A stretch of DNA of 64,000 nt from Komagataeibacter diospyri (lineage in GTDB: Bacteria > Pseudomonadota > Alphaproteobacteria > Acetobacterales > Acetobacteraceae), in assembly GCF_006538165.1 (NCBI RefSeq), contig NZ_BDLU01000032.1, positions 248,001 to 312,000 on the forward strand, in the 5' to 3' direction. A program made the translations under genes and the position numbers. The notes beneath the pieces were generated by a model. The model ran no database searches. It was not told where the DNA came from and saw nothing but the letters and a program-made list of their open reading frames with translations. Shown piece by piece: positions 57,420-64,000 of this stretch (within the stretch, counting starts at the first letter, position 1; every line of letters begins with the position of its first letter).

Positions 57420-57797
57420 TTAGCGGGTTGCCTTCTTCTTGCCCGCAATAGCCACGGCCTTACCCTTGCGGGTACGGGCGTTGGTATGAGTCCGCTGACC
57501 ATGGACAGGCAGCCCACGCCGGTGACGCAGACCACGGTAGCAGCCAAGATCCATCAGACGTTTGATGTTCATCGCCACTTCGCGGCGGAGATCACCTTCC
57601 ACGCGATACTTGCTGTCGATCAGCTCACGGATCTTACCGATCTCGTCATCGGACAGCTCGTTCACGCGCCGCTCAGCCGGAATTTCCAGCTGGTCGCAGA
57701 TCGCCTGGGCCTTGGTGGCCCCGATACCATAGATATAACGCAGGCCAATGGTGACCCGTTTGTTGGTTGGGATGTTCACGCCGGCAATACGTGCCAC
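57420..57797 (-). CDS. rpsM: 30S ribosomal protein S13, GTG start
   Basis: 125 residues from GTG 57797 ([20 protein letters not shown]), preceded by GAGGAG. The frame is open upstream into the leader. The basic C-terminus includes [20 protein letters not shown] and the lysine-rich tail. S13 bridges the subunits at the small-subunit head. First gene of the alpha operon, with its own promoter and structured leader. Confidence 0.98.
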   Translation of the reverse strand: MARIAGVNIPTNKRVTIGLRYIYGIGATKAQAICDQLEIPAERRVNELSDDEIGKIRELIDSKYRVEGDLRREVAMNIKRLMDLGCYRGLRHRRGLPVHGQRTHTNARTRKGKAVAIAGKKKATR

Positions 57798-57815
57798 GCC
57801 ACTTACTCCTCGTCC

Positions 57816-58020
57816 GCCCTGATACAGGGCACTAACTATCAGGCAGGGCTGCTTCACACCACCTGCCCTATTGGCAGGAGCGCCGTGAACATACCGGTTT
57901 CGAACCGGCCAACCCCATCATCATTCATTCCGGCCCTACGAGCCGCACCATCAGCGGGCGACTCATACGACGCTCATACCTTGAGGGCGCGCAATATACT
58001 GCTGCCCCCATGCGAGTCAA
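57816..58020 (-). promoter_or_regulatory. Promoter and structured leader of the alpha operon (rpsM)
   Basis: On the minus strand a -35 TTGACT (58015-58020) and -10 TATATT (57993-57998) are 16 bp apart, directly after the adk stop. The roughly 190-nt leader to rpsM contains three perfect hairpins: CCGGTT-TCG-AACCGG (57894-57908), CCTGCC-CTATT-GGCAGG (57862-57878) and GCCCTG-ATA-CAGGGC (57816-57830). The last lies next to the rpsM ribosome-binding site. Likely site of r-protein feedback. Confidence 0.7.
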
Positions 58021-58030
58021 TTATTTTGCA

Positions 58031-58690
58031 TCACTTCTTCGTGATACGATCGATAACAGCGAAGACTTCCTTGGTCACTGCATCAATATCCGCCATCCCG
58101 TCAACACGGTACAGACGCTTCTCTTCCTCGTAATAAGGCAGGATCGGCGCCGTCTGTTCCCGGTAGGCCTTCAGGCGCGCGGCCACAGTGTCCCGCCGGT
58201 CATCTTCCCGGCGAATGAACTCATGCCCGCCACAGACATCACATGTGCCTGCTACCTTCGGCTTCTTGAACAGGTCATTATAGCCAGTACCACACTTGGC
58301 GCAGGTGTAACGACCCGCAATGCGGTCAGCCAGGGCATCCTCATCCACATCCAGCAGCAGTACGGCATCAATATGCCGACCACTGCGTGTCAGCATCTGA
58401 TCCAGCGCCTCAGCCTGCGCCCGGGTGCGCGGGAAGCCATCAAGAATGAACCCCTTCGCACAATCAGGCTGCTGTATGCGGCTTTCGATCATGGCGATGA
58501 TCAGATCATCAGGCACAAGCTGACCTTCCGCCATGATGGTCTTGACCTTCTGCCCCAGCGGGCTTCCGGCCGCGACTTCCGCACGCAGCATGTCACCCGT
58601 TGAAATCTGGGCGATTCCATACCGTTCTTCCAGCCGCTTTGACTGGGTGCCCTTACCGGCACCCGGCGGGCCAAGAAAAATAATATTCAC
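58031..58690 (-). CDS. adk: Adenylate kinase
   Basis: 219 residues. P-loop GPPGAGKGTQ at the N-terminus, the NMP-binding region GFPRTRAQAEALDQML and a LID domain with a four-cysteine zinc site (CAKC, CDVC). It equilibrates ATP, ADP and AMP. GTG start overlapping the secY stop by 4 bp, so it is translationally coupled to secY. Confidence 0.98.
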   Translation of the reverse strand: MNIIFLGPPGAGKGTQSKRLEERYGIAQISTGDMLRAEVAAGSPLGQKVKTIMAEGQLVPDDLIIAMIESRIQQPDCAKGFILDGFPRTRAQAEALDQMLTRSGRHIDAVLLLDVDEDALADRIAGRYTCAKCGTGYNDLFKKPKVAGTCDVCGGHEFIRREDDRRDTVAARLKAYREQTAPILPYYEEEKRLYRVDGMADIDAVTKEVFAVIDRITKK

Positions 58691-60036
58691 CGCATTCTGC
58701 CCTTTCTGCCCCGTCCCCGGCGCATAAGTCCCTGATACTGGTGCGCAACCAGATGCGACTGCACCTGTGTCACCGTATCAATCGTCACCGTCACGATAAT
58801 GATCAGACTCGTGCCGCCAAAATAGAAAGGCACGTTGTAATGGCTGATCAGGATCTGCGGCAACAGGCAGACTGCAACAAGATATAGCGCACCGATGGTC
58901 GTGATCCGCGTCAGTATCCGGTCAAAGAAGGCTGCCGTATTCGCCCCTGGCCGGATCCCGGGCACAAATCCTCCCTGCTTGCGCAGGTTTTCCGCCGTTT
59001 CCTGCGGATTGAAGGTAACCGCCGCATAGAAATAGGAGAAAAACACGATCATCGCCGCGTAGAACAGCATGTAGAGCGGCTGCCCCTGTCCCAGTTCCTG
59101 TCCCAGGAAGGACAGCCAGCCTGGCATGGAACTGTTATTTACAAACCCCGCAATCGTGACCGGGATCAGCAGCACGGATGACGCGAAGATCGGCGGAATC
59201 GAACCCGCCGTGTTCACCTTCAGCGGCATGTGCGTCGAATCGCCACCGAACATGCGCTGACCGACCTGACGCTTGGGGTACTGAATGACCACCCGGCGCT
59301 GCGCCAGTTCCATGAACACGATGAACGCGATGGTAACAGCAGCCAGCACCAGGAATACCAGCACGAAGAACGGTGACAGCGCACCCGTATAACCAAGCTG
59401 GAACAGACTGGCCAAGGCATTGGGCAGATTTGCCACGATACCGGCGAAGATAATCAGGGAAATACCGTTACCGACCCCACGCGAGGTAATCTGCTCACCC
59501 AGCCACATCAGGAACATGGTGCCCCCGACAAGGGTCAGCACACAGGACACTATGAAAAAGAGTCCGGGAGAGACAACGGCAGACCCGGCTTCCGTATGCA
59601 TGTTCTCAAGCCCGATGGCGATGCCGTAAGCCTGGAACAGCGCAATCACGACCGTCAGGTAGCGGGTGTATTCGTTCAGCTTCCGCCGTCCGCCCTCCCC
59701 TTCTTTCTTGAGTGCTTCAAGCGAGGGGATCGCCGCCGACATGAGCTGTACGATGATCGAGGCACTGATATAGGGCATGATGTTCAGTGCAAACACGGTC
59801 ATGCGCCCCAGCGCACCACCGGTAAACATATCGAACATACCCAGAATGCCGCCCTGATGCCGGGCCAGAAGCTGCCCCATCACCGTCGCATCGACACCAG
59901 GAACGGGGATATAGGTGCCAATCCGATACACGATCAGCGCGCCCAGCGTGAACCAGATGCGCTTTTTCAGTTCTGTTGCATTGGCAAAGGAACTGAAATT
60001 CAGATTGGCAGCCAACTGTTCGGCCGCGGAGGCCAT
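58687..60036 (-). CDS. secY: Preprotein translocase subunit SecY
   Basis: 449 residues with ten membrane helices. SecY motifs include RIGTYIPVPGVDATVMGQLL near the start, GALGRMTVFALNIMPYISAS, and the late FVPGIRPGANTAAFFDRILT. It forms the protein-conducting channel with SecE and SecG. It is separated from rplO by a hairpin of terminator-like form and overlaps adk by 4 bp. Confidence 0.98.
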   Translation of the reverse strand: MASAAEQLAANLNFSSFANATELKKRIWFTLGALIVYRIGTYIPVPGVDATVMGQLLARHQGGILGMFDMFTGGALGRMTVFALNIMPYISASIIVQLMSAAIPSLEALKKEGEGGRRKLNEYTRYLTVVIALFQAYGIAIGLENMHTEAGSAVVSPGLFFIVSCVLTLVGGTMFLMWLGEQITSRGVGNGISLIIFAGIVANLPNALASLFQLGYTGALSPFFVLVFLVLAAVTIAFIVFMELAQRRVVIQYPKRQVGQRMFGGDSTHMPLKVNTAGSIPPIFASSVLLIPVTIAGFVNNSSMPGWLSFLGQELGQGQPLYMLFYAAMIVFFSYFYAAVTFNPQETAENLRKQGGFVPGIRPGANTAAFFDRILTRITTIGALYLVAVCLLPQILISHYNVPFYFGGTSLIIIVTVTIDTVTQVQSHLVAHQYQGLMRRGRGRKGRMR

Positions 60037-60111
60037 GCGCCCATCCTTTCACAAGAACAGCGCCACCGCTGGAGGCGGGACGCTGCCATGATAAAAAAAA
60101 CCGCAAAAAGT

Positions 60112-60156
60112 AATAAAGCGATGCGCCCGCCGAGTGCAAGCAGCATCGCTTTTATT
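60112..60156 (-). terminator. Hairpin with T-rich tail between rplO and secY (attenuator candidate)
   Basis: AATAAAGCGATGC pairs with GCATCGCT-TTTATT, about 13 bp with one bulged T and an 18-nt loop. On the minus strand the stem ends in a TTTATTACTTTTT tract. It sits inside the spc operon, about 75 bp upstream of the secY start. It may partly terminate or mark an RNA processing site. Confidence 0.55.
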
Positions 60157-60194
60157 ATGCTCCGGGTACAGAACGTGCCTGTGCCCGGGACCGG

Positions 60195-60683
60195 TCATTC
60201 CGCGGCAGGAGCCTGCTGCTTCTGCGCCTTGACCTGCACCTTGCCGCCTGCCTTTTCGACAGCGGCCACAGCACCAGCCGAAGCTCCCGATACTTCAATG
60301 GTCACAGCGTGGTTCAGTTCACCATCCGCCAGCAGACGGATACCGGCGAAACGGCCAGAACCAACCAGACCGGCCTGGGCCAGGGTCTCTTCCGTCACGA
60401 CAGCCTTGGCATCGACCTTGCCTGCCGCTATTGCCTTGTCCAGCACGCCCAGATTCACGATCGCATATTCCTTACGGAAGATGTTCTTGAATCCACGCTT
60501 GGGCAGACGACGGTAGATTGGCAGCTGACCGCCTTCAAAACCGTTCAGGGACACACCGGAACGCGCTTTCTGACCCTTAACACCCTTGCCCGACGTCTTG
60601 CCCTTGCCAGAGCCGATGCCGCGACCAAGACGCTTCTTGGTGTAACGCGCGCCTTCGTTGTCACGAAGTTCGTTCAGGTTCAT
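60195..60683 (-). CDS. rplO: 50S ribosomal protein L15
   Basis: 162 residues. L15 start [20 protein letters not shown], then [20 protein letters not shown] and [20 protein letters not shown]. The last 20 residues are an Ala/Gln/Lys-rich tail. It follows rpmD by 1 bp in the spc operon. Confidence 0.98.
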   Translation of the reverse strand: MNLNELRDNEGARYTKKRLGRGIGSGKGKTSGKGVKGQKARSGVSLNGFEGGQLPIYRRLPKRGFKNIFRKEYAIVNLGVLDKAIAAGKVDAKAVVTEETLAQAGLVGSGRFAGIRLLADGELNHAVTIEVSGASAGAVAAVEKAGGKVQVKAQKQQAPAAE

Positions 60684-60684
60684 C

Positions 60685-60873
60685 TCAATCCTCCACCTTG
60701 ATCAGGTGGGACACCTTGCGGATCATACCGCGAACCGAAAGGGTGTCCTCCAGTTCACGCGTACGACCAATCTTGTTCAGGCCCAGACCAATCAGTGTCG
60801 CCTGCTGGCCCGGCTTCTGTCCGTTCCCGGAATGCACCTGGGTGACGCGCACTTTCGCCTTGGTATCAGACAT
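60685..60873 (-). CDS. rpmD: 50S ribosomal protein L30
   Basis: 62 residues, the usual size: [20 protein letters not shown], then [20 protein letters not shown]. Lies between rpsE (overlapping by 8 bp) and rplO in the standard spc order. Confidence 0.98.
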   Translation of the reverse strand: MSDTKAKVRVTQVHSGNGQKPGQQATLIGLGLNKIGRTRELEDTLSVRGMIRKVSHLIKVED

Positions 60874-61444
60874 CGGCCGTGGCCTCCGTCGTTACTGCAG
60901 CCTCACGACGCCCCAGAATGTCCGAAACCTTCTTGCCACGGCGGTTGGCAACCGAACGCGGGCTGGCACAACGCTCCAGCGCGGCGAACGTCGCCTTCAC
61001 CATGTTATGCGGGTTCCGGGTCCCAAGGGACTTCGCCACCACGTCATTGATACCCAGGCTTTCGAACACTGCGCGCATCGGACCACCGGCGATGATACCC
61101 GTGCCCGCATCAGCGGAACGCAGAACCACCTTGCCCGCCCCGAAGTGACCGGCCACATCGTGATGCAGCGTGCGGCCTTCCTTCATCGGGACGCGGATCA
61201 TCGTCCGCTTCGCGCGGTCAGTTGCCTTGCGGATCGCTTCGGGAACTTCACGGGCCTTGCCCGCGCCGAACCCTACACGGCCCTTCTGGTCACCAACGAC
61301 AACCAGAGCTGCGAAGGCAAAGCGGCGACCGCCCTTTACAACCTTCGCAACGCGGTTGATCGTGACCAGCTTGTCGACCAGATCGTCGCCTTCGCGATCG
61401 CGATCGCGACCACCCCGGCCGCCTTCTCTCGGTTCACGTGCCAT
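60866..61444 (-). CDS. rpsE: 30S ribosomal protein S5
   Basis: 192 residues. The S5 double-stranded RNA-binding domain ([40 protein letters not shown]) and C-terminal domain ([20 protein letters not shown]) are complete. A Gly/Arg/Asp-rich N-terminal extension of about 22 residues precedes the core. Overlaps rpmD by 8 bp. Confidence 0.98.
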   Translation of the reverse strand: MAREPREGGRGGRDRDREGDDLVDKLVTINRVAKVVKGGRRFAFAALVVVGDQKGRVGFGAGKAREVPEAIRKATDRAKRTMIRVPMKEGRTLHHDVAGHFGAGKVVLRSADAGTGIIAGGPMRAVFESLGINDVVAKSLGTRNPHNMVKATFAALERCASPRSVANRRGKKVSDILGRREAAVTTEATADV

Positions 61445-61461
61445 TATGCGTGACCCTTTCG

Positions 61462-61824
61462 TCAGAACGAGAGACCGCCCTCACGGGCAGCCTCCGCCAG
61501 GGCCTTGATACGCCCATGATAGAGATACGCGCCGCGGTCGAAAACGACCTTCGACACACCTGCAGCCACTGCGCGCTCTGCCAGAAGCTTGCCAACTGCA
61601 CCCGCCGCCTTGACGTCCGTACCACCCTTGAGGGCCGTACGTAGATCCTTGTCCAGGCTCGATGCTGCGGCCAGGGTACGACCAGCAGCGTCGTCGATCA
61701 CCTGCGCGTAGATGTTCTTGCCCGAACGGAACACCGACAGACGCGGACGGCCACCGCTCTTGCGGCGAAGCTGGAAACGCAGGCGCTGACGCCGCCGTTC
61801 CCGCAGATCCTTCTGCGTGCTCAT
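61462..61824 (-). CDS. rplR: 50S ribosomal protein L18
   Basis: 120 residues: [40 protein letters not shown] and the C-terminal [20 protein letters not shown]. It binds 5S rRNA. Its ATG overlaps the last base of the rplF stop (TAATG). Confidence 0.98.
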   Translation of the reverse strand: MSTQKDLRERRRQRLRFQLRRKSGGRPRLSVFRSGKNIYAQVIDDAAGRTLAAASSLDKDLRTALKGGTDVKAAGAVGKLLAERAVAAGVSKVVFDRGAYLYHGRIKALAEAAREGGLSF

Positions 61825-62357
61825 TATTTCTTCTTACCTTCCTTGCGACGGATGGTTTCCGTTTCATAACGGACACCCTTGCCCTTGTAAGGCTCGGGCT
61901 TGCGGAAGCTACGGATGTCAAGTGCGACCTGACCAACCCGCTGCTTGTCAATGCCTTCGACCGTAACCGCCGTGGGACGGGGGGTCGTGATCTTGATCCC
62001 TTCGGGAATCGCATAGACGATGTCATGCGAATACCCGAGGTTCATGACCAGGTTCTTCCCCTGCACTGCGGCACGATAACCTGTCCCGGAGATTTCCAGT
62101 GTCTTGGAAAACCCTTCGGACACACCCTTGACCATACCCGCGATCAGGGAACGGGTGGTCCCCCACATCATACGGGCCTGTGACTGGGTATCAACCGGCT
62201 TCACGGCAACCTTGCCATCCGCAACATCAACCGAAACGTGGCTGGACAGCGGCAGCTTGAGTTCACCCAGCTTGCCTTTTGCCGTCAGCACACCGTCAGC
62301 AATGGAAACCTGAACGCCCGACGGCAGTTCGACGGGATATTTGCCCACTCGCGACAT
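61824..62357 (-). CDS. rplF: 50S ribosomal protein L6
   Basis: 177 residues: [20 protein letters not shown], then the second domain ([20 protein letters not shown]) and the end [20 protein letters not shown]. It lies near the GTPase-associated centre of the ribosome. Standard spc-operon place after rpsH. Confidence 0.98.
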   Translation of the reverse strand: MSRVGKYPVELPSGVQVSIADGVLTAKGKLGELKLPLSSHVSVDVADGKVAVKPVDTQSQARMMWGTTRSLIAGMVKGVSEGFSKTLEISGTGYRAAVQGKNLVMNLGYSHDIVYAIPEGIKITTPRPTAVTVEGIDKQRVGQVALDIRSFRKPEPYKGKGVRYETETIRRKEGKKK

Positions 62358-62367
62358 TTATCCCTCC

Positions 62368-62766
62368 TCAGAATACACGACAGAGGACTTCACCGCCAAC
62401 ATTGGCAGCGCGGGCCTCCGCGTCGGACAGAACACCGCGCGGCGTCGACAGGATCGACACGCCCAGCCCGGCATACACACGCGGCAGTTCCTTAATCTTG
62501 GAATAGACGCGGCGTCCCGGCTTGGACACACGGTGGATTTCTTTGATGACCGGCTCACCATCGAGATACTTCAGCTCGATGCGCAGCTGGGCCACACCTT
62601 TACGCAGTTCCTCGCGGGAGAAACCACGAATATACCCCTCGCGGCGCAGAGCCTCGAGAACACTGGCGCGCAGCTTTGAAGCCGGCGCCACGCATGCAGC
62701 ATGCCGTGCACGCTGCGCATTGCGGATCCGGGTGAGCAGATCACCCAAAGGATCAGAAAGTGACAT
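62368..62766 (-). CDS. rpsH: 30S ribosomal protein S8
   Basis: 132 residues: MSLSDPLGDLLTRIRNAQRA at the start, VYSKIKELPRVYAGLGVSIL and STPRGVLSDAEARAANVGGE at the end. S8 is the translational regulator of the spc operon in E. coli. I did not identify its target structure here. Confidence 0.98.
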   Translation of the reverse strand: MSLSDPLGDLLTRIRNAQRARHAACVAPASKLRASVLEALRREGYIRGFSREELRKGVAQLRIELKYLDGEPVIKEIHRVSKPGRRVYSKIKELPRVYAGLGVSILSTPRGVLSDAEARAANVGGEVLCRVF

Positions 62767-62778
62767 CGTTCCCTGCCC

Positions 62779-63084
62779 TTACCAGCTCGATTTGACCATG
62801 CCCGGGATCTGACCATTAGAGGCCAGGTCACGCAGGGCGATACGGCAGAGTTCGAACTTTCTGTAATTGGCGCGAGGACGCCCCGTCAACTTGCAGCGCA
62901 GCCGCACGCGGACGCGCGAACCATTGCGAGGAAGTTCAGCAAGCTTGAGCGATGCATCGAAGCGATCTTCAACCGGCAGAGACCGGTCCATGATGATATT
63001 CTTCAGTGCAGTCCGCTTAGCCCGGTCCCGGTTTGCCATGCGCTCACGCTTGACATTCCGGTTAACGGCGGAAATTTTGGCCAT
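62779..63084 (-). CDS. rpsN: 30S ribosomal protein S14 (zinc-free form)
   Basis: 101 residues from ATG 63084, preceded by AGGG; the frame is open upstream. It starts [20 protein letters not shown] and ends [18 protein letters not shown]. It lacks the CxxC zinc pairs, so this is the long C-minus form. It lies between rplE and rpsH. Confidence 0.97.
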   Translation of the reverse strand: MAKISAVNRNVKRERMANRDRAKRTALKNIIMDRSLPVEDRFDASLKLAELPRNGSRVRVRLRCKLTGRPRANYRKFELCRIALRDLASNGQIPGMVKSSW

Positions 63085-63189
63085 GCCTTGTTTTACCCTC
63101 CGGAACCTGTCGGGCCATTCCCAACGGTTTTCCAAACAACGTGTGTATTAGGTCTTCTGGACTTCAGACGGAAGCCCTTCGCTACATTT

Positions 63190-63759
63190 TTATGCAGCAA
63201 AGGGCAGATCAAACGCCTTGAGCAGAGCCTTTGCTTCCGCATCCGTCTTCGCGGTGGTCACGAAGATGATGTCCATGCCACGGATTTCGTCGACTTTGTC
63301 GTATTCGATTTCCGGGAAGACAATCTGTTCCTTCAGGCCCATCGCAAAGTTGCCACGACCGTCGAAACCCTTGTTCGCCGGCAACCCGCGGAAATCACGC
63401 ACGCGCGGCAGGGCGATCGTCACGAAACGATCCAGGAACTCGAACATCTGCGCACGACGCAGCGTCACCTTGCACCCGATCGGCAGCCCTTCACGGATCT
63501 TGAAACCGGCAATGGCTTTCTTGGCCACGGTCTTGACCGGCTTCTGACCCGCGATCAGGGTCATTTCCTTGACGGCCGCATCCAGCTTCTTCTGATCGCC
63601 GGCAGCTTCACCCACGCCCATGTTCAGGACAATCTTCTCAAGACGCGGAACCTGCATCTCGTTCTTGTACCCGAACTGCTCACGCAGCTTCGCGCGCATC
63701 TCATCCTGGTAGCGCTTCTGCATGCGCGGCACAGGACGGGCTTCTTTCACTTCAGACAT
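63190..63759 (-). CDS. rplE: 50S ribosomal protein L5
   Basis: 189 residues from ATG 63759; the frame is open upstream into rplX. L5 motifs: [20 protein letters not shown], then [20 protein letters not shown] and [20 protein letters not shown]. It binds 5S rRNA and contacts the P-site tRNA. A 105-bp gap separates it from rpsN. Confidence 0.97.
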   Translation of the reverse strand: MSEVKEARPVPRMQKRYQDEMRAKLREQFGYKNEMQVPRLEKIVLNMGVGEAAGDQKKLDAAVKEMTLIAGQKPVKTVAKKAIAGFKIREGLPIGCKVTLRRAQMFEFLDRFVTIALPRVRDFRGLPANKGFDGRGNFAMGLKEQIVFPEIEYDKVDEIRGMDIIFVTTAKTDAEAKALLKAFDLPFAA

Positions 63760-63769
63760 ACCCGCCTCC

Positions 63770-64000
63770 TCAGCCTTCGATAACTTCGCCGGTCGCCTTG
63801 GCGACACGAACCTTGCGACCATCTTCCAGAACGCGGAAGCCGACTTTCGTCGGGTCACCGCTCTTGGGATCGATCAGCTTCAGGTTGGACAGATGAACAG
63901 GCATTTCCTTCTGGACAATGCCCCCCTGCTCACCCATGCGGGAAGGACGGGTATGACGCTTTGCAATCGCCACGCCACGCACGACAGCCTTGTTGGCTGT
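63770..64000 (-). CDS. rplX: 50S ribosomal protein L24, N-terminus cut by the window edge
   Basis: The last 76 residues of L24 are visible, continuing past base 64000 in the same frame ([20 protein letters not shown], then [20 protein letters not shown] and [20 protein letters not shown]). The roughly 30-residue KOW-bearing N-terminus lies outside. It is an early assembly protein of the large subunit. Ten bases separate it from rplE. Confidence 0.96.
   Translation of the reverse strand, partial: TANKAVVRGVAIAKRHTRPSRMGEQGGIVQKEMPVHLSNLKLIDPKSGDPTKVGFRVLEDGRKVRVAKATGEVIEG

Noticed and set aside
57890..57912. T-arm-like hairpin (GCCGG-TTCGAAA-CCGGT) in the rpsM leader, possible tRNA
   Set aside because: No matching acceptor stem, anticodon arm or D arm could be built around it; it is better explained as a leader hairpin.

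Overview
The window is 64 kb of high-G+C, gene-dense chromosome from an alphaproteobacterium. The best inference is Acetobacteraceae, probably Komagataeibacter/Gluconacetobacter-like. The supporting signs are a CcrM-type GANTC methylase next to rnhB, an alphaproteobacterial RpoD, a CarA with an N-terminal helix-turn-helix domain, and ribosomal proteins with acidic or charged tails. No rRNA, tRNA, CRISPR array, insertion sequence or prophage was recognised. No gene-free stretch exceeds about 235 bp.

Layout. 1-2000: rsmA (5' cut) and cfa, convergent. 2050-9300: minus-strand information-processing genes (rplI-rpsR-rpsF, an unknown 184-aa protein, a GNAT acetyltransferase, rpoD, dnaG, a YqeY-like protein). 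9450-16000: plus-strand metabolism (HTH-carA, carB, greA, threonine deaminase). 16000-22900: upp, msrB, gpmI, an EnvC-like factor, a CtpA-like protease and two convergent Nudix enzymes. 22950-29430: minus-strand EmrAB-type efflux pair, an MsbA-like ABC exporter, cca and DUF1285. 29530-37170: plus-strand MoxR-DUF58-DUF4159-VWA envelope operon plus an ankyrin-like exported protein. 37265-40820: minus-strand rnhB-ccrM-D12 methyltransferase unit and a CsbD-like protein. 40900-51900: an MFS exporter and a four-gene RND efflux operon (adaptor, two permeases, outer-membrane factor). 51950-55180: two small membrane proteins and an SsuABC/TauABC-type ABC importer. 55300-64000: the spc and alpha ribosomal operons, from rplQ back to a truncated rplX, including rpoA, adk and secY.

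Most genes are ordinary housekeeping genes; the unusual signals are mainly regulatory. (1) CarA carries a Cro-like HTH domain in frame, preceded by two identical-pattern dyads (GGGAA-N5-TTCCC) and followed by a plausible internal start. This suggests self-regulation of carAB. (2) The rnhB-ccrM unit is preceded by five GANTC sites in 127 bp, two of them in the arms of a long palindrome beside the rnhB ribosome-binding site. This looks like methylation feedback. (3) Three copies of an approximately 85-bp palindromic repeat sit at gene ends. (4) Perfect dyads precede the EmrAB, RND, MoxR and ABC-importer units, although no cognate regulator gene lies in the window. (5) The ribosomal operons contain several strong intercistronic hairpins and one clear internal promoter.
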